A stretch of DNA of 64,000 nucleotides. It comes from Protula sp. h YS-2021 (Eukaryota; Annelida; Polychaeta; Sabellida; Serpulidae). Positions 57,145 to 64,000 of the stretch are shown piece after piece. The translations under genes were made by a program, and so were the position numbers. Every line of letters begins with the position of its first letter. Position 1 is the first letter of the stretch. The notes below the pieces were generated by a model. That model worked only from the letters and a program-made list of their open reading frames with translations, ran no database searches and had not been told where the DNA came from. Location of the stretch: assembly GCA_949752745.1 (NCBI GenBank), contig OX457027.1, positions 87,937,720-88,001,719 on the forward strand. Reading direction: 5' to 3'.

Positions 57145-59150
57145 TTAACAATTATACCAGTAGAACTCGGTGCTTTTGGTGTAGATGGAAAGAAAACACA
57201 GTAAATGAAATGGGAAGAAGGAAGATATCTCTTCCCCATTGATTTCGACTAGAAAAGAAAAGCGAAGATGCCTCTATTATCCTGAACGAGTCTAATTAAT
57301 TCAGTCCAAGACAGCTGATGGCCAGCTTGGAAACAGCCCGGTGGATCTCGTACTGAAAGAAACGTTTTATCCCGTAACTTATGACACAGTGGCGCGTAAT
57401 TAAGAATGGATGACAGTTGAGAAAACTACGGTTGAAAATTTGAGCGACAAATAATCATCAGGATATCCGCTCCCTCATGCACAATACTTCTCTCGTGAGA
57501 GAGAAAACCAACAAGACTCAGCAGACCAACAATGGGGGCAATCCTATCAGGGTTGTGTGAGAGGGGGAGAACATGAACGACCCAACATCGGATCTACGGT
57601 AACCATAAAGCCATATCAAACGACAATTAAAGTAGCTGCAAATGTGGAAAGATATGTAAGGTAAGTGAAGTCTCATAATTGATGTGCGAAGATTTGGCCC
57701 ACACACCAAAAGTTAATCTCCTGCAATTAACAAAGCAATCTGTTCAGATGGAAGAGCAATCAGACCCAAAACTTAACCAGAATGTTACAAATTCCAAATG
57801 CCAAAAGAACCAGTGCCAAGAACAACACAAAAAAGGAAGAACAATACCTAAAAGATACCATCAAACATTGCAAGTATACAGTAAAACCTCTCTATTAGAA
57901 CCCTAACCGACTGACAGGGTGTTTCTAATAGAGCCTTTTAGAAGCCAAGGCGACATCAATTCAATGATACTGTCACGTCAAAAAATTTTATTACATGTTT
58001 ACGTGTCATGGATTTCAAGGAAAATCACAACTCAAAATGTCTGAGCAAAAATCCTAGATGTTTTTTCTAAGCTACCTTGCAACTTACCTTGGGCGGTGAT
58101 AGAGGGATTGATTTTTTCGGGTGGGGGAGGGAAGGCCGACCGAGTCTTAGGGACGATAAGTAATTATGAACTTGTTGTTTTAGTAGCAGATATACGTGAT
58201 ATTCGTGTCATGACCACCACTCAGGAAGTTTGTTTTTTATTTTTGTCGTTGTTGTCAATATAGCAAAGAAAATTCTTGCTTTGCGTCTAATGCCCCCTTT
58301 TCCTCATGCCTCTATGAAATCTTCGGCAGCTTTTTATAAACGCCTTGGGTTGACTCTATGATTAGAACTCGCGTAATAAGCACATCACGCCACATGTACA
58401 ACAGGCCTACGCAAGTGTGTCATCATCGTCCAGTCATGTGCATTACAATACGCGTATATTTTTAATTTCCCGTTCGAAGTTAGGAAAAGAAGCAACTACA
58501 ATATACGATCATCCTATATCTTTTTGGTTTTTTTTTCATGCCTGAGAGGTGCAAACTTTTGTTCACAGTACAGACTGTCATGAGGAAGAAAGCCTTGAGA
58601 GTTAAAAGTTAACTTTAAACAGATTTTGTAACGTTACTTGTAATATCTCTTACATTTCCGTACAAAAATCATAATAAAGGAAGCTGAAAATCTAAAATAA
58701 AAATAGACAAAGTGATTGTCACTTTTAGAGCCAATTTCAGTATGACTGATAAAGATTCTTTCTATTCCACTTCATCTTCCTTTTCGTATGACGATACTTT
58801 TTCGATGTTTTATAAAAGTTTGAAAACATTACATTGTATTCAAGACATGACAAACAGACATGACAGGAAATCACCGGAATCCTCAAATCACTAAAGAAAT
58901 AAACTTGAAAACAAAGGGGTAATTCACACAAATGAGAAATGTATAAGCCACCTGAACACTGGCGAGGACAGTTTAGTGTTACACCTATGTTCTTGCTGCT
59001 GCACCATTGTTTCGTCTTAAATGCTTTTTAAGCACCACTTCGTTACTCGTGCATTAGCCCTCAGTTTATAGAGTCAGCAGTATCAAGAAGAAGACCAAAT
59101 ATTCCTTTGCGAAAAATAGTCCAATAATGTGTTTTACTCGGAAACTGCAA
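57145..59150. other. Spacer, nothing coding recognised
   Basis: CAGTAAAACCTCTCTATTAG at 57881-57900, followed by an inverted CTAATAGAG block, looks like a pogo/Tigger-type end. No partner end was found. The remainder is AT-rich. Confidence 0.5.
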
Positions 59151-59439
59151 GAATAGGGTGGAAATGTCTGTTCAAACGGCCATTTATAACGTACATGTCT
59201 GTTCAAAATACGTTGTTATAAATGATAGAGAAAAACTCTCAAACCCCTCCACGGATTCAAAAAATAATTGTGGAGATTTGCTGGAAGCAGAGATGTTGAG
59301 TTGTTTGTTACGTGCGTGCGATCACAAAACATCACGGAGGGTGACGGAATGCTTCAATTCTTGTTTCATCTCCTACACGTTCAACATTCCAAATGAGCAC
59401 TGCACTGCTTTATATACCACAAAGATATAAAGCGAGGGT

Positions 59440-59800
59440 TTCGAATTTTTACTGGTGGCCAAATTCCCCCCTCCCATGGGACGGAAATGATATTTTGTAT
59501 ATTTTTACGATGAGAATTTTTATTTTTTGACCCGCCTCCCCAGGAGAGGAAAATGACAGCTTTGCATATTTTGCGGTTAAGAACATTTTGATCGTTTTTC
59601 ATTTTTTACAATCCCCTAGGCGAGAAAATGATGCTTTCGCATATTTTTGAGTTTCAGACTGTTCTGACCCTTATTTTTATTTTTTTGACCTCCCTCTCCG
59701 CTAGGGCGACGGAAAAAATTTTTCTTGAGATTTTTGCATATTTTTGCGTTTCACACCATATGGTGTGATCATTTTTCATTTTTGACCTTCCCCCTTAGGA
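59440..59800 (+). repeat. Degenerate repeats of about 95 bp inside the left inverted end
   Basis: Three or four copies of a unit with CCTCCC..AGG.GA..GAAAATGA, CATATTTTTGCGTTT, and TTTTTATTTTTTGACC. An inverted, G-rich counterpart lies at 61540-61680. Confidence 0.65.
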
Positions 59801-60843
59801 TATATAGTATATAAGGCAGTTGGTGGGTTCAGATATGGCAACTTCAAAAGAGCATAACTTCAAAACGTCTGGGCCAATTACAGCCATTTTGACAGCACAT
59901 TACAAAGATTTCGTCTTTTGATAAATGCTCATACTTCTAACTAGGCTACGATTTGGCAGCGTCATTGCAAATGTAGATGCACTTGATCTAGAAAGCAGTG
60001 AACACCCTATTTGGCTGACTGAACAGTTCTTTAAAGAAACTACAACTACTGCTATGGCACCGACGACAGCCACTGCTACAATTGAATCGAACAAGAGGGA
60101 ATGCCGCCAAAAGAACAAAGGGTGAAATTAAAGGCACATCTGACACATCAAGAACAGCACAAGAAAACCATGGACCAACGCAACGTAGTTATTGTAGAGG
60201 ATTACGATGGATAATGTGATTATATGCAAAGAGAAATTAGAAAGCGCAAACTAGCAGAATTTGATGTGATCGATTTAACGAAGGAAGGGGACGATGAAGA
60301 GATTGCTGTTCCTGGAGAAGAAGGTGCATTGACTTCAGCATATATTCGATGTGTTACTGATATTCAACCTCTGTGAACGTATTTAGCCGAACTTCAACTG
60401 ATAAATGGGAAACTGGTATATTTCAGGAAACTTATGAGTTATTGGAGATACACAAAAAGAGGCTATAATTCATAGAACAAGGTGAGTATCAGGGCGCTTT
60501 TTCTTTTTCGCATTGCATTTAGTGTGGGAATATCATGAAAACAAGAAAGAGATGAATATCCGGAATGGGCTAAGCAGTGTGAAATATACTTGAATGAAAA
60601 TGTTTTAGATGCGATGGTCATATGGGATGGAGCTGAGCATATACAGTAGGATGCCTTCACTACTGTTGCCTAGACTGCGCACAAATGCAGTAATGAATAT
60701 TTAAGGAAGGGAGTATAACACGGTGAATATTGCCGAACTATGGACAGATATGTACTTCTAAATCAGATACTTTGATAAGCTGTCTTTTGCTCAAGTGTGT
60801 TAAAGAAGTACACAGACAATGCTGTTTATCATAAAAATGTAGG

Positions 60844-61029
60844 ATGCATTCCACCTCAATAACTTTAGAGAGTATCATGACTTCTACCTCGGACAGATGT
60901 GCTATTGCCATTTTTGGCAAAACTATGAAAAAAGTAAGGGAACGATCCAATGTAGAACTGGTTGACATTGACAAGTGCTTCAAGAAGGTAGTGGTCAAGC
61001 AAACTTTTTCTCAAATTAAAAAGGTTTGA
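60844..61029 (+). pseudogene. Fragment resembling protein-primed DNA polymerase B of Polinton/adintovirus type
   Basis: AIFGKTMKKVRERSNVELVD followed by K...KV.VKQTFSQ recalls the NA.FGKTMENVR.R....LV........L..KP.F block near the C-terminal part of these polymerases. The frame is only 61 codons and the surroundings are full of stops. It is annotated as an old, non-functional relic. It could also come from another linear DNA-virus-like or mitochondrial-plasmid-like polymerase. Confidence 0.6.
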
Positions 61030-61899
61030 CAGCTGTACACTGTCTCAAAACTGATCAAACCCATCAAGCCTTAAATCTTATCTAATTTTAGACAAGTCGA
61101 TTCAGAAGGGGTGGAGGGTCGATCACCAGTAAAAAAGTTGATCACCCTATACCTCTCTGGTTTATAAGAACAGTGCTCATTTGAAAAATGACAAAAAAAG
61201 TGATATGGACAGTGAGGCGAAAAAGAGTGAAATATATGAAGAAAAATAGACTTATTTGACCAAGCATTATAATAAGACTTTGTAAATAACAAATGTTGTA
61301 ATATTTTATCAATTTAAGTGCTGTGTATTTAAGTGTATTAATAAAACTATCCAATATATGTTTTGCTTTTTAATATGGAAACGCAGTTTCAACAATCTTT
61401 ACATATTCAACGTTTAGTTATCTTTCATTAAAGACAAAGTCATGTTGAACAGTTTGGTGAAAGAATGGTTCACATCAGTGAAATAGTTTTTAAGATATGC
61501 GCTGATGAAGTTGTCATGCCTCACATGTTAGCCATATGGGGGGGGGGGGAGGGGTCCAAAAACCAAAAATGTTCAGAATCGTCTGAAACGTATAAATAAG
61601 CAAAAATCACAAAATTTTCCCACGGGGGGAGGGGGATCAGACCACTATGTCCTGGGGGAGGGGTCCTGCGGTAGAACTGTCGTTTCTCAACTAGTTCTGC
61701 TTCCAGCAAGCCTCCATTTTTTTGGGTGGGGGTTGCGGGGGGTTGGGAGGTCCTCTCTTTCCAGCCAAAAGAAATTGCCTCTCTACTTACCCCTCCCGGT
61801 GGGATGAGACAAAAGTTTTTTCATCATTTATACCAGGATATTTTGAACAGACACGTATGTTCTAAATGGCCGTTTGAACAGATATTTCCACCCTACATG

Positions 61900-62340
61900 T
61901 AAGTGTAACTGGTTTCGATACTAGCATGAAAACTTCAAAAGCGCATCACTTTAACACTACTTGACCGATTTGAACCATTCTTTCACTAAAACGTTCACCT
62001 TGACTCGATGGTTTGGTTGGTTGGTTGTTGGTGGTTGTTTATTGGTTGCTGTTGGTTGTTGGTTGGTTGTTGGTGGTGGTTGGTTGTTGTTGGTTGTTGG
62101 CTGTTATTGGTTAGTTGGTTGGTTGTTGGTTGGTTGGTTTTTGGAAGATGGGAAATGAAAATGTGAGGTAAGTGAAATTCTTTGTTATGTTTACTTGTTA
62201 TATATTTTTTTCTTTGGTTGGTTATGTGGAAAGACCAGGCCCATTCAAACATGTGTTCGAATGCCAATCCCATTCAAACATGTGGTAAAGTTATTTCTGA
62301 ACATATGAGAACATAGTGTGTCCAATCTCGAGTGTGACAT
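61900..62340. other. Spacer with GGTTGGTTGTTGG simple repeat
   Basis: 62008-62148 is a GGTTGGTTGTTGGTGG-type low-complexity run that produces a Val/Gly/Trp-rich false ORF. 61925-62000 (CTTCAAAAGCGCATCACTTT ... GAACCATTCTTTCACTAAAA) is an inverted copy of 61435-61510 and a diverged copy of 59830-59900. This hints that another element of the same family starts here. Confidence 0.65.
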
Positions 62341-62349
62341 CCCCCTATA

Positions 62350-62377
62350 GAGCATAAAAGGCACCCGTCCTCAGACG
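62350..62377 (+). promoter_or_regulatory. Probable TATA-type promoter of the PC4 cluster
   Basis: GCATAAAAGGC gives a TATA-like box at about 62352-62358. TCCTCAGAC, about 20 bp downstream, could serve as an initiator. The first ATG of the cluster follows at 62415. This spacing is what a compact RNA polymerase II promoter needs. Predicted from sequence only. Confidence 0.5.
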
Positions 62378-62414
62378 TAACACAAATTCTGTATCAAGAT
62401 ACTGACGAGTGAGC

Positions 62415-62567
62415 ATGCCTACAGTGAGTGAACAACAATTACCATCTATGACAATGCCTGCAGAAAAGTCTGCGACAATGCCTGCAGAGAATTTTATAGC
62501 AAAGCCTGAGGCAATACCTACAGCAAAGTCTAAGGCAATGCCCATGGTTAAGTCTGAGGTGAAGTAA
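62415..62567 (+). CDS. Small repetitive ORF, first of the PC4 cluster
   Basis: 50 codons (MPTVSEQQLPSMTMPAEKSA...), built of repeats of an AMPTAKS-like peptide (the DNA repeats CAATGCCTGCAGAAAAGTCT). It ends in TAA at 62565, followed by CTA, a context known to favour read-through at some stops. The next ORF (62574) is in the same frame, so these may be one longer N-terminal region interrupted by a stop. Function unknown. Confidence 0.45.
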   Translation: MPTVSEQQLPSMTMPAEKSATMPAENFIAKPEAIPTAKSKAMPMVKSEVK

Positions 62568-62573
62568 CTACCA

Positions 62574-62711
62574 ATGCAGCAGCGTCAAAGGCGACCACAT
62601 CTTAGAAAGATAAAAAGAGATGAGTTACCAGCTACGACGTCGCCGTGTAAAAAGCGAAAAATTAAGACAGAGCCTAAAATGAAGGTGAGGCCGCCACTAC
62701 AGAGTCCATGA
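62574..62711 (+). CDS. Small basic ORF with a nuclear-localisation-like motif
   Basis: 45 codons, MQQRQRRPHLRKIKRDELPA then SPCKKRKIKTEPKMKV. The KKRK cluster looks like a classical nuclear localisation signal. Its stop TGA overlaps the ATG of the PC4 ORF (ATGA at 62708-62711). It could be the N-terminal tail of the PC4 protein, now one frame off, or a separate peptide. Confidence 0.45.
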   Translation: MQQRQRRPHLRKIKRDELPATTSPCKKRKIKTEPKMKVRPPLQSP

Positions 62712-62980
62712 AGAAGATGAGTGTAGACGATGCACCGGTTATGATAGCCATTAATGGAAAAATATATATTAAATTGGCGAAATATCAAGAGAAAATGATG
62801 GTTAACATTCGTGAATATATTACTGATCATACATCTGGGAGGTTACATCCTACCAAGAAGGGAATTTTGTTGTCATTGAAAGATTGGCAAATGCTGAAGA
62901 AGCAAATGACGTCAGTGGATCTCATGCTTCAGAAAATTGATGTGCATAAATGCATTGACTGTCAGAAGATGGTTGAGTAG
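62708..62980 (+). CDS. PC4/SUB1-type transcriptional coactivator (p15 domain)
   Basis: 90 codons. Residues about 13-75 read AINGKIYIKLAKYQEKMMVN, NIREYITDHTSGRLHPTKKG, ILLSLKDWQMLKKQMTSVDL, the full PC4 fold pattern (G....V.V..Y..K..V.IREY..D..G...P.KKGI.L....W..L......ID). PC4 proteins bind single-stranded DNA and modulate RNA polymerase II transcription. The gene is intronless, starts in an ATGA overlap with the preceding basic ORF, and is followed 15 bp after its stop by another ORF. Cellular PC4 normally has a Ser-rich basic N-tail, absent or out of frame here. It could be a transposon- or virus-borne copy. Confidence 0.85.
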   Translation: MKKMSVDDAPVMIAINGKIYIKLAKYQEKMMVNIREYITDHTSGRLHPTKKGILLSLKDWQMLKKQMTSVDLMLQKIDVHKCIDCQKMVE

Positions 62981-62995
62981 AACTCATTTATTATC

Positions 62996-63283
62996 ATGAA
63001 TTCAAACGTGAAACTATCTCTAGATCACTTGGGTGAACTATTCATCTGTTATCGTGGAACTTACATTATCTTATCTTCTGAAGATCAAGCTGTGGTGAAG
63101 GATTATTTGGAATCTATACTAATACCACGATTTCATCTACAAGTCTCAGAAGATCTTTATGTGAAAGTCATTGAGCGAGACGGTGAACGCTGTTTACGGT
63201 TTCAACAGTATGACGAGCTTAGTGGATGCTATGATTTTATCACCCTCAGTGCAGGACGTTGGAGCGAAGTTTTTGAGGCTTGA
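62996..63283 (+). CDS. Second, diverged PC4-like ORF
   Basis: 95 codons, intronless, 15 bp after the PC4 ORF on the same strand. The C-terminal half (SEDLYVKVIERDGERCLRFQ, YDELSGCYDFITLSAGRWSE) has the PC4 rhythm (V.V.E..G...L.....D..SG.....I.LS...W). The N-terminal half (KLSLDHLGELFICYRGTYII, LSSEDQAVVKDYL) resembles a degenerate first copy of the same fold, with GTYIILSSEDQ like GI.L....W. It may therefore be a tandem PC4-like protein. Weak similarity; inference only. Confidence 0.5.
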   Translation: MNSNVKLSLDHLGELFICYRGTYIILSSEDQAVVKDYLESILIPRFHLQVSEDLYVKVIERDGERCLRFQQYDELSGCYDFITLSAGRWSEVFEA

Positions 63284-63340
63284 CAAGAACTTAAAACTTA
63301 GCTTTGACCCAAATAGACATGTACATTTATATGTAGTTCA

Positions 63341-63346
63341 AATAAA
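63341..63346 (+). terminator. Poly(A) signal AATAAA downstream of the PC4 cluster
   Basis: AATAAA 58 bp after the stop at 63283. Another AATAAA lies at 63553-63558. Either could end a short plus-strand transcript. Confidence 0.6.
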
Positions 63347-63769
63347 ACTGTTTTTATGCTTAATATGTAGATTATGAAATGAATTAACATTATCAATCTA
63401 TGTTGATGTGAAGTCAGTTTTTATAACATTTGCAAACTTATATCAATTGTTCTTGTGAGTGGGCTCATATGTTACATGTATTAACATAATATGTATTTGA
63501 AATATTTTGTTTTTATCATAATTGTGCATAAGTGTAAATATTTGTAATATTCAATAAAAAGACACATATGATGCTTTCCAACTTTTTATTTATCTCATAC
63601 ATTAGTTGACTATAATACATAATAATACAATACTTCATTATAATATATGATATATGATTTACGGGTGAATTATCATCAAGACAAATATTAATACACAAAG
63701 CTTAAGTTAATAAAATATTACAACATTTGTTGATTTATAGAGACTATTATAAAGTTTAGTCAAATAAGT

Positions 63770-64000
63770 CTATTTTTCTTCATCTGTTTCATTCTGTTGC
63801 ACCTCACTGTCCATGCTATATTTTCATCACTGCTGTCATCCTCCTCCTCATCTAGTAGCTCTTCAAAGAATGCATTGTTTTTCCTTAACGCCCCCTTTAG
63901 TACCTTTGAATACTCATAATGTATTTCATCAACAAAGTAATTAAAGTCCTCTAAAATGGTTTGATAATGTTGGCTTTGTTCTAGACGTTGGGTATATTTG
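63770..64000 (-). CDS. C-terminal part of an acidic protein running off the window
   Basis: Open on the minus strand from the window edge to TAG at 63770-63772, about 76 codons: QRLEQSQHYQTILEDFNYFV, HYEYSKVLKGALRKNNAFFE, ELLDEEEDDSSDENIAW and a basic end KQMKKN. The coiled-coil-like and acidic composition suggests a real C-terminus; no family is recognised. It converges on the PC4 cluster. AT-rich sequence with AAATAAA on the minus strand near 63583 could hold its poly(A) signal. Confidence 0.55.

Larger units (their letters stand above)
59155..61894. mobile_element. 2.7-kb element with long inverted ends, probable deleted Polinton/Maverick
   Basis: Left end AGGGTGGAAATGTCTGTTCA and inverted right end AGGGTGGAAATATCTGTTCA; the match runs over at least 55 bp, and weaker inverted similarity (GCTTGCTGGAAGCAGA, TATAAATGAT, poly-C blocks) extends several hundred bp inward. 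Termini 5'-AG...CT-3' and long inverted repeats fit Polintons. The interior keeps a DNA polymerase B-like fragment (60844-61029). The expected 6-bp target duplication was not seen. No capsid, integrase or ATPase genes remain. Confidence 0.55.

Noticed and set aside
57881..57960. Complete pogo/Tigger-like element
   Set aside because: Only one end-like sequence (CAGTAAAACCTCTCTATTAG) was seen; no partner end or transposase.
61961..62158. Val/Gly/Trp-rich ORF
   Set aside because: Translation of a GGTTGGTTGTTGG simple repeat.

Overview
The window reads as nuclear DNA of a metazoan. Genes are split by GT-AG introns, coding density is very low, AT content is high, and repeats, minisatellites and decayed transposons fill most of the space. 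The mix (tandem-repeat elements ending in hairpins, GGTCAAGGTCA-rich satellites, a DIRS/Ngaro-type element, a Tx1/L1-like LINE, a Polinton-like piece) suggests a marine invertebrate, perhaps a mollusc or other lophotrochozoan. That placement is an impression, not a result.

Region 1 (1-17.2 kb). One conserved host gene was rebuilt exon by exon on the minus strand: a SAMHD1-type dNTP triphosphohydrolase. Thirteen exons lie between 17147 and 4223, all in compatible phase and all with GT-AG borders. Together they give about 520 codons, from the second half of the SAM domain to the end of the conserved HD core. All expected HD metal and catalytic residues are present. The first exon(s) and the last few dozen codons were not found. 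Most of its introns carry a different minisatellite. One of these (7985-8459) has amplified the gene's own 5' splice site, and a 109-bp duplication (4340-4557) has copied a 3' splice site.

Region 2 (17.2-33.6 kb). No host gene is recognised. The region holds two hAT-type non-autonomous elements with exact 8-bp target duplications, a 1.77-kb fold-back element with an exact 9-bp target duplication and an internal 30-bp minisatellite, several tandem-repeat elements with terminal hairpins, a dead hAT transposase, a 682-bp MITE and a run of TGACGTCA-bearing repeats.

Region 3 (33.6-45.4 kb). A LINE ORF1-like C-terminal domain is continuous with a NADAR (YbiA-like) domain. About 1.1 kb further on the same strand lies a decayed Tx1/L1-like ORF2 with an internal self-duplication. 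Next come a second copy of the 139-bp satellite element, a deletion-derivative MULE that still holds part of its transposase, and two neighbouring insertions of one MULE-like family, each with its own perfect 9-bp target duplication.

Region 4 (45.4-59 kb). It holds a second, purine-rich decayed LINE on the minus strand, a long stretch of plain AT-rich DNA, and a 3.4-kb tyrosine-recombinase retrotransposon with the A1-ORFs-B1-A2-B2 split direct repeats of PAT/Ngaro elements.

Region 5 (59-64 kb). A 2.7-kb element with long inverted ends keeps a fragment resembling Polinton/Maverick protein-primed DNA polymerase B. Beside it is a compact intronless cluster: a TATA-like box, four tightly packed plus-strand ORFs (one a clear PC4/SUB1 coactivator domain, one a likely second), poly(A) signals, and a convergent acidic ORF that leaves the window. 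This cluster and the ORF1-NADAR fusion are the most unusual coding content here.
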